From Megalonaias nervosa (lineage: Eukaryota > Mollusca > Bivalvia > Unionida > Unionidae), in assembly GCA_016617855.1 (NCBI GenBank), contig JAECUM010001871.1, positions 1-64,000 on the forward strand: 64,000 nucleotides of DNA, given 5' to 3'. Position 1 is the first letter of the stretch, and each line of letters opens with the position of its first letter. The position numbers and the translations under genes are program-made. A model generated the notes under the pieces. The model was not told the DNA's origin. It did not search any database and saw only the letters and a list, made by a program, of their open reading frames with translations. Below are positions 34,031-46,625 of the stretch, piece after piece.

Positions 34031-34657
34031 TATAATAGCATGAAAATTCAATAAGTTTACCTACTAGTGACCTTTAACAAGTGTGTAGAAAGATCTCAAG
34101 ACTCCAAGTTTAATACTGACATACAAACGAATGGACATAAAGAAAACTGCAAAGCAAATATGGCTTCTTCTGGTATCATATCAGGGGGCACCAAGATTAT
34201 TCTAGTATATTTGAACACACCCATATGCTATACAATCAGTATTTATGACTATTGACATCCTTATTCAATACTTATATACATTTTATAAGAATTCTAAAGT
34301 AAGAAATGAAAGATACAAAGAAATCACACAAAAAGGTCCCTAGCTCTATAATTATTGGTAAGGTATATCCAAACATCTAATTACCTTTTTTTCTCAGAAT
34401 ATTTTCTAATCTATTAAAATTACAGTCTCGATATTAAATAGGTTCAGTTTTATGATGTCATCAGAAACATAAAAAATGAATCATCTGTACAATGGAAATC
34501 AAGGAAAACACAGCTGTTGAAAACATTTAAATAACTGATTAAATAACACCAAGGCTTGTACAGACTTGTACACGTCACATCATCTAGTGCATTAATCCCA
34601 ACACTTTCATTATTAACCACGGTACCTCACTGCCTTACAATATCAGATCTGGTATAT
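34031..34657. other. No recognised feature
   Basis: AT-rich sequence. Confidence 0.35.
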
Positions 34658-34870
34658 ACCATCTGTACTAAATAAAAGTTGGTTCCAGCTGCAAACTGCA
34701 CAGACCCAGATCTGCTGTCACATAATGCCAGTCTAAGCTGGGACTATGAAGTTTGCATGGAGTAATCAGTAGAACAAACAAAATAGGCCATGACCTGCTA
34801 TTGCAATAAGTAATGGCAGATCAGATCTATGTTTCTTGCAATTTAACCTGACTTCTGAGTCAATACAGCA
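34658..34870 (+). mobile_element. Cloverleaf MITE, diverged copy
   Basis: CTGCAAACTGCACAGACCCA, GATCTGCTGTCACATAATG, the spacer GGAGTAATCAGTAGAACAAA and a second hairpin region (TGACCTGCTATTG..AATGGCAGATCAGATC) are present. The left end is TACCATCTGTACTAAATAAA; the right end is degraded. Confidence 0.75.
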
Positions 34871-36271
34871 ACTATAAGATGGCCAATCCCTTTGTTTTAT
34901 GGACTGTATGGAAGAAAATCTCATTCAGGATGTTTTTGTATATTTAGCCAGCCAAGATCTGGAGAAGAAATACTGAACAGCAGTGAATAATATGTATAAA
35001 CTTGTATATGAAAATTGACCAGTATTGTAAACTTTGGAAAAAGGTTTTACAATCGTGAGTGAATCATAACACATCTTTAATTAATTAAATACTTTTTAGG
35101 TGTCAAATACTGGCTTTTCTGAGGAAATGCAGACAATTTGCTTGTTACAAGGATTTAAAGTTCAAAATTTTCTTTCTCCATTACATAGCTTAGAATGGTT
35201 TAGTTTATAATGAAGGGTTGAATTCTGAAGCTACATAAAAGAAAAACAATGTTGCATGCTTCACATAATTCAGCATTTTATATACACTGCTGTTGGGCTT
35301 TTCTGCCCATGTAAGGTTTCCATCACCAATACTGGTGCAAAACAAATACCACATTCAACTGATTGATGAATATAAAATACTGCAATGCTTACCATTTGAA
35401 AAGTGGCAATTGTCACCAGAACATTCTGTTCAAGATAGTATTAATTTTGGACACATAGGATACCACCCCTGTGTTTTCATGACTTGTGATATGTTGTCCT
35501 ATTCTGTGCATGGCTTTGAAAAAATGTAATGTTTATGTACTGGGCCAGGGAAATGAAATGCATTACTTTGGACTCTTTCTGTCAGCATTTCAGCCAATGA
35601 ACTAGGTCAGGTTTATAGCTGGTTTTACAAAATTCAATGTAACAATGCCACTAAATGGCAAGAGATATTAAGCAAAGTAAACCCATCTTGTAAAAAAGTT
35701 CAACATTTTATAAAAATAAGCTATTATGTCTTAGAGAAACAACAATGAAAATGATGTAAGGTGTATATAATATCTCTTTTATGGGAAAAAAAAATTACTA
35801 AAGAATTTAGAAACAGACTATACACCCAGGAATTTCTTGAGAATCCATTCAAGCAGCAATTTGACAAGCTGGACAGCAGACAATAAACTAGATGTGGGAC
35901 AAATTCTTGCAAAACTAGAAACTTGGATTAAGATGCAATATTGTACTAAGGTAAAAATTTCTGTCTTTTAAATAATGTATTTGTATGATTCTAAAACATG
36001 AATGTTAAATAGGTTTTATATGTTACACCTTCAAGAAGACCATGGAGTGGGTCTTCATGTTGGCATTTAGACATCACATTTTCATATACATTTAGAGTAG
36101 AAATGTGGGATATTTTTGTACACATTATGAATATCAGTTTCCTTAATTAAAGAACAATCTATCTTTCTTGATACAAATTGGATTTTTGACCAAAAACATG
36201 TGATCTAATGTTTACACAAATGACATCTCATTGTGTAGAATTACATGATGCACAGAAAAGGCAGACACTAT
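34871..36271. other. No gene supported
   Basis: AT-rich sequence. A 78-codon ORF (35293-35529) has near-random composition and no recognised domain. Confidence 0.35.
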
Positions 36272-36326
36272 TATGTGTGTGTGTGTGTGTGTGTGTGTGT
36301 TTGTGTGTATATATATATATATATCT
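36272..36326. repeat. (TG)n(TA)n microsatellite
   Basis: A TG run changes to TA. Its mirror composition (CA then TA) occurs about 190 bp downstream. Confidence 0.9.
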
Positions 36327-36513
36327 CTAAGAGACTGAGCAAATTTTTTTATTGGTTATTGTTGATTTCAGAATAACAGCAGTTCAGCTTATATTGGATC
36401 TACCTTAGTTGCATCCATGATGATGTGAAAGTGATTGAAATAATAGAGAATGAACTGATATCCAGTTAAATTTACAATTTTATTTCTATATGTGAACCAG
36501 ACTGTTCCCATTT

Positions 36514-36514
36514 T

Positions 36515-36560
<46 letters not shown>

Positions 36561-36568
36561 GTTATATA

Positions 36569-36628
<60 letters not shown>
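36514..36628. repeat. (CA)n(TA)n microsatellite
   Basis: A CA run of about 13 units is followed by about 85 bp of TA repeats broken by GTT and CATA. Together with 36272-36326 it forms an inverted pair able to form a large stem. Two Tyr-Ile ORFs here are artefacts. Confidence 0.92.
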
Positions 36629-36631
<3 letters not shown>

Positions 36632-36880
36632 ATTGGTTCCTTGTTGGCAACAAAACAAAAAAAGCATTTAAATTTTGGGGAGGCATGGGTGGCTGCTAAC
36701 TGTCACTCATGGATACTACATGCCCTACTGAAATGAGATCCACCGGGGAAAAATAGACATCATTATTAAAAATTACATTACAATAAAAACTCTTTTTATG
36801 ATTACCATCTTTAAACCTGCTCAGTAAAATCAATGATTCATGAGGGAAATGATGGGCTCACATTCTCAACTGCCCACTCT

Positions 36881-37005
36881 TTCCTTAAGGGACCCCAGGT
36901 ACTCGCCTTTACAGGTACCCACTCTTTCCCTGAGGGACCCCAGGTACTCGCCTTTACAGGTACCCACTCTTTCCCTGAGGGACCCCAGGTACTTGTCTTT
37001 ACTGA
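36881..37005. repeat. 45-bp tandem repeat, about three units, at a SINE head
   Basis: Units of ACCCACTCTTTCCCTGAGGG, ACCCCAGGTACTCGCCTTTA, CAGGT, nearly identical. The third runs directly into family B SINE sequence (ACTGATCACTCACACATCTC), so the repeat seems to have grown from, or inserted at, the SINE head. The associated ORF repeating SFPEGPQVLAFTGTH comes from the periodicity. Confidence 0.85.
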
Positions 37006-37225
37006 TCACTCACACATCTCACCTTTGTCTGCACAAGTTCTAGTCTTGGATCAACCAATTTGGATATATGAATGTGAGAAAACTTGTCAGTAGGTTTTCA
37101 TGTGGGTTGGTGATTCTTCCAAGGGTTTTCTTGGGTTCTTCATCAACCAGATATATTGTCCACCATGTATAACCTATCAAGTACTAAAAAATGGTGTTAA
37201 ACCAAAACACAAACCCAAAAATAAT
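36985..37225 (+). mobile_element. SINE family B, diverged copy with altered head
   Basis: TGATCACTCACACATCTCAC, CTTTGTCTGCACAAGTTCTAGTC (degenerate B box), GTGAGAAAACTTGTCAGTAG, GGGTTTTCTTGGGTTCTTC and CCACCATGTATAACC follow the family order. The A-box region is replaced by the 45-bp tandem repeat. It ends in a GTTAAACCAAAACACAAACC tail. Confidence 0.7.
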
Positions 37226-37479
37226 TTCCTTTATAATGCCTTTTTTTTTACCTTTAATCTGCTTATATGGTATAACTACTATATTTAATGTGATATCCTC
37301 ACATGTCTTAACATGGACACTCCTTTTTGGACAAAACTTGCTTAAAGACAATCACTTGTACATTCCAATATCTTGATCTTATCATGCCTTGTGAGAGTAA
37401 AGCAGCTACCACCCACAAAAACAACAAACAGGTTATTTCATTTGTATTTCTCAAAATTTCATATCTTAGACTGAATCCC

Positions 37480-37735
37480 TGCACTTTTCCTTTTATTTCG
37501 CAATCTAGATCTTCAACTGTTTTTCTTCATTATTTCTGAGCACAGACTGAAAGAAAATCTTAATTATGACCAATGTTTTGTTTATACCGGAAATATGAGC
37601 TAAATGTTTTTCCCAAGTTCATACAGAAGCAGTTGACCCATGGATAACCTGGGCAGGTATCAAACCCACAACTCTTGGATTATAAGTCTAAACCTGTACC
37701 AACTGAGCTAATGAGGCTTCCTCCAATTCCTACTA
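37480..37735 (-). mobile_element. tRNA-derived SINE family C, diverged copy
   Basis: Minus strand: a tRNA-like head TAGCTCAGTTGGTACAGG (A box) leads to GGTTTGATACC (B box) near 37660-37650, as in the copy at 49.4-49.6 kb. A body containing CTTGGGAAAAACATTTAGC follows. Target duplications were not found and the 3' limit is approximate. A short ORF across the head is spurious. Confidence 0.65.
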
Positions 37736-39530
37736 AAAATTGGAAATTAAAATATGGTAAAGTTTTTATTAATCTGGTATATACTGTTTCAAAAACTGAT
37801 CATGCAAGAAAAAAAATACCAACTTGTCTTCATGTCAGTACAAGGAGATTAAAAGGATGATTGAGCAACATTTATAAAAAAAAAACAACAAACAAGAGGC
37901 CTATCTGAGTTTAACATAGCTCAAGTGATAGACATATATCAACTTAACAGTCAAATGTATGGGCAGCTCCAGTTAAGAAATCTGGATTAGAAAATGCTTG
38001 CTGAGACATGTTTTCACAGGTTTTACATTGCATGGACTGAGGACATTTTTGATGACCATTAAGATCAGCATAATTTGGAATAAACTTCTTAAGCCTTCAG
38101 GAAAGGATATTTTCTAACAAATGAAGTCCTAGATCAGAATATTTTAAATAAAAGTTCTTTAATTGATTTCTATTTTTTTAATGACAGCCATATTTTTTGA
38201 TATATTAGTATCAACTGCATAACTTTGAAAATAAAATGAGGTATAATTCTATCAAGTGGTTATTGAAAAAAAGTATTTTTGCTTAGTAAAGATGGTCAGT
38301 AGAATGAGGCCAGGTTACTATATGAGGAGATGCAATGTAAGGAAATGTATGAAAGAATAGGCAAGTGCTACTCTGTGACTGGATATGAGTTCAAATATCA
38401 TGAACTGCAATTCAAGACTAAAGTTTGAAAGGGAAAATCTGCACCAAAATATTCTACACACTCCATACAGTTCACTTTATTTTATTACATCTGTAAAAAT
38501 TTGATCACAACTTTCCCTCTAGTTAAGGAGAAATCAGCCTTTAATTTCACGATTTTTCAGACACAGGAAAGGGTGGAATATTTGTAGAATGTAACTTGCA
38601 GTCAGGTTAATGCTGTGTTAGTGTAAAATGTATGGTCCAGTGAACTTGATCTGATCAGTGACAAAGCTGTGAACTTGACCTGATCACTGAGAAAGAAAGG
38701 CAGAACATGTATACATTTTGTATTAAAGGTGCAAGTGAGCTCACTGCAAACATGATGTAACTAATCATTAACTGTTATCCCTAATTTTGTGCTATTCATA
38801 AGGCCAATGATGAAAACCAAAAAAAAAGAAAGTTGTCACATGCTATGATGGAATGCATGTTAAGATAGCTAATCATGTTAAATGACACAATATATCCTTG
38901 ATCAATCTCTGTGAACAGGGTATATGAATACAATTCAACTTCTTAGGTCACAGGCCTGCTCACACTTAATGTCTGATTAAAAAAAAACGACAAAAGAAAC
39001 AACAGAAAAACCCAGCATTAATATTATTTGTTTTCCTGCATAAAATAACTCACCTATTTTGCTTCATTTCATTTATCAGTTACCATCATTTTTCACAGGA
39101 TTCTGATGAAGAAAAGTGGATATTGTATGCATTTGTAATTACCATGTGTGTAAAATAATAAGTTTACCACCTTATAAAATGATGAATTCTTTTACATACA
39201 TATTTTATTTTATTTAATCCCCCTCTTAAACAAATAAAGGGAGAAACATTAAGTAAATTTAAAAATACAGAAGCAACATAAGGAATGTAGACTCTAGACA
39301 GTGATGTATATGATAAGTGCTATCTCCTGTGAGAACTGCCAGTGCAACATCACCCAAGATAAATGGAGACAATTTAGTTTCTCTCCAAATACCTGGATAG
39401 AGCCAAAATGGAGGTACTTTGTGATAATTATATTTTGACATACATCTTAATTATCTGATTTACAACTATTTTGATACATAGTATAATAATCTCAAATGTT
39501 CTGAGGATTAAAACAATCTAAATTTTCTTC
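37736..39530. other. No recognised feature
   Basis: AT-rich sequence without recognisable genes or repeats. Confidence 0.35.
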
Positions 39531-39732
39531 TATATCAGATCCAACTGCAAACAACATGAACCCTGATGTGCCATTCCATAAAGCACTGGCTGTTTTGAGT
39601 CTATGTTGTATATTCTACTGATTACTTATTACAAGCTGCATAAAACTGGACCTGCCAGAGCATTATGTGAAGGAAGATATGGATTTATGCAGTTTGCAGT
39701 TGGGAGTCAACTTTTAAGCAAATATATACAAT
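39531..39732 (-). mobile_element. Cloverleaf MITE, diverged copy (reverse orientation)
   Basis: CAACTGCAAACAACATGAAC and CCTGATGTGCC (hairpin 2 type) come first, then the reversed spacer TTCTACTGATTACT, then AACTGGACCTGCCAGAGCAT, and it ends TTTTAAGCAAATATATACAA. The order is as in copies 2 and 10. Confidence 0.75.
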
Positions 39733-39859
39733 ATATTGGTAAAAAAATTTGATGGCTGAATTTTCACTTTAATATAACATTAGGTTGCAATATCTAGAAC
39801 AAAATTCACAACCTATAATGGGACTCAAAGCCATATCATATTTTATCAAGGACATTATA

Positions 39860-41400
39860 AGTTATATTAATTGATATCTAAATATTTATATTAATTAATG
39901 TCTTAATATTTATAGTTATATTAATTGATGTCTTAATAGCTATATTAATTACTGTGTCTTGCTAGTTACATTAATTAAGATGTCTTAATAATTATATTAA
40001 TTAACATGCCTTAACAGCTATTATATTAATTGTCTTAATAGTTATGGTTATATTAATTGATGTCTTAATAGTTATATTAATTACTGTGTCCTAATAGTTA
40101 TATTAATTAAAGTGTCTTAATAATTATATTAATGTGTATTAATAGCTATACTAATTAACAAGTCTTAATAGTTATATTTAGGTGTATTAATAGTTATATT
40201 AAGGTGTATTGATAGTTATATTAAGGTGTCATAGAGCAAAAGTGGAGTAGTTATATTAAGGTGTATTAATAGTTATATTAAGGTGTCTTAATAGTTATAT
40301 TAAGGTATATTAATAGTTATATTAAGGTGTCTTAATAGTTACATTATATTAAGGTGTATTAATAGTTACATTAATTAAGGTGTATTAATAGTTATATTAA
40401 TTAAGGTGTATTAATAGTTAGTTAAGGTGTATTAATAGTTATATTAAGGTGTCTTAATAGTTACATTATATTAAGGTGTATTAATAGTTACATTAATTAA
40501 GGTGTATTAATAGTTATATTAATTAAGGTGTATTAATAGTTAGTTAAGGTGTATTAATAGTTATATTAAGGTGTCTTAATAGTTACATTATATTAAGGTG
40601 TATTAATAGTTACATTAATTAAGGTGTATTAATAGTTATATTAATTAAGGTGTATTAATAGTTATATTAGTTAAGGTCAATATTAGTACTTATGTTATTT
40701 AAGGTATCTGGACAGTTGTATTAAATAAGATGTGTTAATAGTTATATTATTTAATGTGTATTAATAGTTATATTAAGGTGTATTAATACTTATATTAATT
40801 AAAGTGTATTAACAGTTATATTAATTAAGGTGTATTAACAGTTATATTAATTAAGGTCAATATTAGTAATTATGTTAATTAAGGTATCTGGACAGTTGTA
40901 TTAATTCAGATGTATTAATAGTTATATTATTTAATGTCTCTTAATAGGTATATTAAGGTGTCTTAATAGTTACATTAATTAAGGTGTATTAATAGTTATA
41001 TTAATTAAAGTGTATTAATAGTTATATTAATTAAGGTGTATTAATAGTTATATTAATTAAGGTCAATATTAGCAATTATGTTAATTAAGGTATCTTGACA
41101 GCTGTATTAATTAAGATCTATTAATAGTTATATTATTTAATGTGTCTTAATAGGTATATTAAGGTGTCTTAATAGTTACATTAATTAAGGTGTATTAATA
41201 GTTATATCAATTAAGGTGTATTAATAGTTATATTAATTAAGGTCATTATTAGTAGTTATGTTAATTAAGGTATCTTGACAGTTATATTAATTAAGATGTA
41301 TTAATAGTTATATTAATTAAGGTGTTTTTAAATTTATATTAATTAATGTGTCCTAATAGTCATATTCATTAAGGTGCATTAATAGTTATATTAATTAAGG
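39860..41400. repeat. 1.5-kb AT-rich minisatellite, 24-32-bp unit, with 121-bp higher-order repeat
   Basis: About 55 units built on TTAATTAAGGTGTATTAATA plus GTTATA, with variants (TGTCTTAATAGTTACAT, AAGGTCAATATTAGTA). Higher-order blocks repeat: CTTAATAGTTACATTATA occurs at 40331, 40453 and 40574. A longer block holding TTAAGGTATCTGGACAG or TTAAGGTATCTTGACAG recurs near 40690, 40880, 41085 and 41268. No plausible coding content. Confidence 0.92.
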
Positions 41401-42650
41401 GGTTTTATTATAGAGTGGGACCACTATCTGTGTAAGTAATTCTGTTCATATTGCCCAATGACACCAATAGTTTAGAAATTGAACTATTGAGACGGTACTA
41501 AAGTTTGAGAAACCTGGTTTACACCTTGACTAAAGGGCTAATTTGATATCCTGGGTCATGTTGCACTGCCACCTCACACAATATGGCCTTGCAAATTTGT
41601 GCCATGAAAATGATGCCCAGTGTTAATGATCTGGGTATTATTGGAAATAAACTTGGATTAAACCAGAGTAACTGTCTCCTAATTCACCAAAAAGCTATAG
41701 ATTTTATCCTTCAATGTACTGACTAATTTTGTCTTCTGTCTGGGTATGTCCCATTTTATTAGTGCCTAAGTGTATATTTGTAGATTAAAGGCATAAATGA
41801 AACCTGCATGCTGCACTCTTGGCATTCCTCTGTAGACAAGACTACGTAAATTAGCTCAGTTAATGACAACCGCGTAGGAAAATGTACCCATACACACTGA
41901 ATCCCAGATTAAATTAGGGGAATAATATACTTTTCACAAAAAGGCCACATAAGTCTGTGAAAACTAAAGATTGTAGCGGTTGTAGTTATTCTGGACCATG
42001 GAATAAAATGTCAATAAAATATCATGAAATCAAGGCATGATGCACTACTTTTTTTAAAATGTACAGTCAACACACTATTGCCAGAGGCCCAAGTTTTAAA
42101 CCACTCATGTTTACACACTTACGCTATAAACACTTTTCATCCAAGGAACATCACATTTATTTGCACAAAAGCTTCAGATTTATTATGATGGAATTATAAT
42201 ATCTACTAAGAATGATACAGTGTTTACTTGCAAACAGGAGACACTTGCGAACAGGAGACACTTGTGAACATGAGCACATTTCAAGTAATGGTAGTACAAT
42301 ATACTGGATGTCAGCGAGACAAACACCAGAATAATTCAAGGTTGAAATTAGGTCACAGTGTTCCACTTTTAGAATGGCTAAGTTTCTCTCCTTTAGATGT
42401 ATCTACTAACCAGTTTCCATGTATAGTTGAAATAGGGTCCAAAAAATATTGAGCATATAATGAACTGATAACTGAAAATAGACTAGTCACTCAAGCATGA
42501 AACATTCATTACAGTGACCTAGTTTTGGCACTTGAATTACCCTCATCAAGATGCTTCCACATGCAAGACACTTAGTTGCCTATGGCCAACAGTACATGAT
42601 CATCACAGATGAAAAAATGGATTTTGTTCTTGTATGAAACACACTACAAA
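41401..42650. other. No gene seen; short 17-bp triplicate at 42.23 kb
   Basis: Mostly unique AT-rich sequence. Around 42230-42275 ACAGGAGACACTTGCGA is repeated nearly three times. Confidence 0.35.
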
Positions 42651-42689
42651 ATATCTAATAAAGATATGGTTTATGACAACGAAATCAAA

Positions 42690-42930
42690 CACATTGTTTG
42701 AGCTCATGGGGTTGCAGAGCAATCATTTCAATAGCAAGGCTAGTTTTGCCTCGAACAATGTCATGACTGATCAACATAGGATTTCATTCATTTTATTAAA
42801 CCCACTGCATCGTTATCTTGTATTAATATCATTCATGATGTCGAGATTCAGCACGTTAAGCTCACGGGGCTGCAGAACAGTCATTTCAATCAGCAGGGCT
42901 AGTTTTGCCCTCTTCATCTCAAGTGATGTC
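42690..42930. repeat. Tandem duplication, about 157-bp spacing
   Basis: GAGCTCATGGGGTTGCAGAG, CAATCATTTCAATAGCAAGG, CTAGTTTTGCC (from 42700) recurs with about 12% differences from 42857 as AAGCTCACGGGGCTGCAGAA, CAGTCATTTCAATCAGCAGG, GCTAGTTTTGCC. The segment between is not repeated. Confidence 0.75.
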
Positions 42931-42945
42931 ACGAGAGTCATGTGA

Positions 42946-43395
42946 CATAAACATGGTCATTTACAGACCAGATAAATAACCAGTGCACTGCAAATGAACA
43001 GCTGTGGCAGCAAAAAGCTGTGGATTTTGTGGCAGAGTTATTACAGTTCTATCAACTCCAGGATTGTTCAGGTTTCTGACAAACTGTCTACTGTTGTGAA
43101 TTTTGCCATGTGCAGTTCATGACACCCAAGAACTGCAAGAATTTAATGATGCCAAAGGTATATCTGGAAATTTTAAAAACCTTTTCAGATAGTAATACCT
43201 GGTTTTCTGACATCCAAATGTAAAAAGTTCAAGGGTGCATGAAAAATACCATCATTCCCTCATATTCCCCATAATGTATACAAATAAAGAGTAACTGGAC
43301 AGGTTCAATGAAATTATCCTCAAACTTCAACTTGGCATGTATCATTTAATTTTCCAATTATCTTCCATCTAGTTAATGATTAAGGCTATAAAATA
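42946..43395. other. No recognised feature
   Basis: It precedes the LINE and may include more decayed LINE sequence that I cannot frame. Confidence 0.3.
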
Positions 43396-44652
43396 TTAAT
43401 TGTGGAGTACCACAGGGCTCTATCCTTGGACCACTGTTATTCATTCTATTTATCAATGACTTATCTCTTAAGACTGGAACTTCAATTTCTTCCACTGACC
43501 TCTATGCAGATGATACTACACTGTCTGAGATGGGTAAAACCAAATGGTACTTGAAAATAACTTGCTGATGCTCTCAACAGACTTCAAGTATGGTGCAAGG
43601 AAAACAGTATGATCATAAATACAGAAAACAAAAGCCCTACTAGTTACAATGCAACAAAATGAGCAAGGCTAGATAGTGACAAACTCCAAGCTCTATTTGA
43701 CAATGTGAGCCTTAATATGACCTCTCAGGATAAAATTCTTGGTGTATTCATAGATAGCAATCTTACTTGGTCTATTCACATTAAACATGTTTCAAATAAG
43801 GTTAATTCTTATCTTTGGCTACTGAGGAAAATCAAAACATACATTCCTCTTCAGTATAGGGTCATCTATTATAAAAGTTATATTCAGCCATATCTGGACT
43901 ACTGTAATGTAATTTGGGGTAATACCTCTAATTCAAACATAACAACACTATTAAGACTCCAAAAGAGGGCTTGCCATTTAATTCTAGATCAATGTATAGA
44001 CAATTTCCAGGATGCAATGAATAATATAAAGGTTTTAACAATACATGAAAGAATATTTCTTAGAAAGGCCAAACTGATGTATAAAGTATCCAGAAAAGCC
44101 ATTCCGGTCTATCTAAGCAATATCTTTCACCAAAGAGATGCTGATGGCATACTCCAAATTTAAGGTCCATAAAGCAGTAAAAATTACATTATACCAAGGC
44201 CATAGAAGGAATTGTTTAAAAAAAGTTTTCAATATACTGGTCCAATGGTATGGAACAACAACACCAGTGACATAAGGCAGGCTCCTAGCATTTCTTCTTT
44301 TCATAATCAATGTCTCAAATGGATGAAATCTTTAGAAAATTGAACAGTTCTAGTACAATAAATATCGCCTGCTTTTCTGTGCTTCTGCATCATTTTCACA
44401 GTTGAATTTTTCAATGCAGGATGATATTTTATATTTTATATATGTTTATGTTTTCACAGATGCCTGTGCATGTGTTCCAGACTTGATACTAACTTTTAAA
44501 ATCACTTAATTATTTAGTGTCAAGCCGGATTCTTCACATCATGTTGTATATACTGTATATATTGTACATAACAGACAGAAGGCCTCAAGGTAGATTAGTT
44601 CTGTAACTAACTGAGTTACCTTCTCTACATAAAGTCTTTATTATTATTATTA

Positions 44653-44690
<38 letters not shown>
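43396..44690 (+). pseudogene. 5'-truncated LINE: RT palm to ORF2 C-terminus, with (TTA)n tail
   Basis: RT signature [20 protein letters not shown] (43404 onward) and catalytic YADDT (43503-43517), then a frameshift near 43550. The longest open part (43705-44163) has LGVFIDSNLTW, YKSYIQPYLDYCNVIW and LLRLQKRACHLI, the conserved C-terminal part of many CR1/Jockey-type ORF2 proteins. After a frameshift the end reads FQYTGPMVWNN, then IRQAPSISSFHNQCLKWMKS, with TGA at 44341-44343. A 3' UTR of about 290 bp ends in (TTA)n at 44636-44690, a typical LINE tail. The EN domain and RT N-terminus are missing, as expected from incomplete reverse transcription. It shares its C-terminus with the remnant at 1-150. 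Confidence 0.92.
44636..44690. repeat. (TTA)n microsatellite forming the LINE 3' tail
   Basis: About eighteen TTA units with one G interruption, directly following the LINE 3' UTR. Confidence 0.92.
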
Positions 44691-46317
44691 TTCTTAATAA
44701 AGCTTGAAAAAAACCTTCTTGCAGCATTTAACAGCTTTATAATCACACAGTTATAAGATGTATTTGTTAAGTCACTAGACACATCTGATGAATTTATTAG
44801 TAATTAGGAACACATCTGGGGATAGCTGAACTCCCAGTTTTGTAAAGCACCCAAAAAACTTATTTTTATCTGCTTTCCATCTAATTAACAAAAGTGCACC
44901 ATTTTGCCTGACTATCATATCACCTCTGTCACATAATCAAGAAATAGACTACAATGACAGACATCTTGGAAGGCCTTTTAATTGTGAAGTCCTACAAAAT
45001 GGAGAGCCATTTCCTTCTCCGCCACCATGGATTTAAAGATCAAAAAGGGGAAGTACAAGAATCCCCAAAGTGGATCAACTGGCCAAATGGAATTTCAAGG
45101 AATCCATGACAAGTCTCTTTCTTCTGCCCTTCTATTGTTTTTAAATGCTCAGTCCTGAAACCATTTCTGATATTCTTCTGAAACTCCAACAAACCAAATT
45201 TAGATGGAAAAATATTTTCTTGCATTTTTCAGTTCACACATTTACAGGATACCTTTGGCATTGCATTAGCAAAATGAAATTCTGACTGGAACATGGTTTA
45301 TCCATTACAAAGGACAGTTTTAGAAATGGCTAAATGTCAGGCAGAGACAGTCTGCATCGGGACAAATTACTCTGACTAGAAAGTTCTCTTATTTGTTTCA
45401 GGGCATAATTGTCAGTCTCTTTCAATAATATTTTCGATAAAATCATCTGACAAAAAAAAACCTAGGGAAATCTGACTGGGTTCTTTCTGACTCCATAACA
45501 TGTAAAGGACCTGATGGTTGACATTCATTGATTGGTCACAGCTATGCCATCTTGTTCATTCTGATGGTATTTAAAATACCAGCCTTCTTAGCTTAATGTT
45601 TTTGGGATCCAATGCATTCCAATCATTATATTAACACCAAGTATCATTTTCCAATCATTTCTATCATCAGCATTATCACAATCTACTTTTAAGAAGTATC
45701 ACCAATCCCTTCATGTGCAAACTGATGCTTAAAAGCAGCTTTTACCGAATCTCACTTGATTCCCAAGGATCCAGAAGTCTTCATCAAAAGACCTGACAGC
45801 CAATGTATGAATTTCCCTGACTATGAATTCCAAAAGCTTTTACATTCACACACTGTTAATAACCTTATGCTGTTCTCGATAAGCATCATCAGGTTTTGGC
45901 ATATGCATAGTCTATGCATATTCTAATGAAATACTAAAACATAGGAATTTCTTGCCAGCCAATACAGCCTTAAAAACAGCAACAAACAGAACCATAAAAC
46001 TGCTACTGAATGCTTAAAAGTCAGTATTATCACTAAACATGTGCTTCAATAATAATGGACCTGTAAACCAGAAAAGAATTCCTTATCAAAACATCCATAA
46101 GATGGTACCTGATACAGTAGGGAATGGGCAATAAGGACTGGGCTCAAAAAAGACCCTTACACCAAAAAAAAAGAAAATGCTATACTCTTATTGCACTATT
46201 TTCACACACCCCTTTTTATAGTTGTTCACAAAACTCACATTCATAGTGAGAGTGAAAATTGTTAAATATAAATTGAAAAAAAAACCCATAAAGCTTCCAA
46301 ACACACTGACATGAACA
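44691..46317. other. Mostly unrecognised; solo composite-repeat head at 45.07-45.20 kb
   Basis: AATTTCAAGGAATCCATGAC, CTTTCTTCTGCCC and AGTCCTGAAACCATTTCTGA (45090-45175) match the head of the Helitron-like composite family without monomers. The rest is AT-rich with no supported gene. Confidence 0.45.
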
Positions 46318-46625
46318 TCCAATCTGACTGCAAACAATATAGACTCTGACCTATCATTGTAAAACGTACTGACAGACCCTGGTCCACTGATTTGGCTACA
46401 TGGAGTTTGTTAGGACTAATGGCTACATGGAGTTTGTTAGGACTACTTGGTAAAACAAACGACACAGACCATGATCTTCCAATCCATTATGAAATAGCAG
46501 ATCTGGATCTATGATGTTTGTCAGAACTATAACAGTAGAACAAAATAGGCTATGATCTGCTTATGCATTATGATGCAGAAAATCTGGGCCTATGTAGTTT
46601 GCAGTCAGATCCAGCTTGCATGAAA
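46318..46625 (+). mobile_element. Cloverleaf MITE, internally expanded copy
   Basis: Contains the family arms (GACTGCAAACAATATAGACT, ACACAGACCATGATCTTCCA, AATAGCAGATCTGGATCTAT, GCAGAAAATCTGGGCC). A segment near GGCTACATGGAGTTTGTTAG is tandemly duplicated (about 46393-46442), and an extra hairpin arm is present. The result is about 300 bp instead of about 215. Confidence 0.65.

Noticed and set aside
36389..36686. Tyr-Ile repeat ORFs
   Set aside because: Translation of (TA)n and (CA)n microsatellites.
37640..37720. Functional tRNA-Ile-like gene on the minus strand
   Set aside because: The tRNA-like head is diverged, and the following sequence matches the SINE family C body seen at 49.4 kb.
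39860..41400. CRISPR-like array
   Set aside because: Repeats are directly adjacent without unique spacers, in a eukaryotic AT-rich context; it is a minisatellite.
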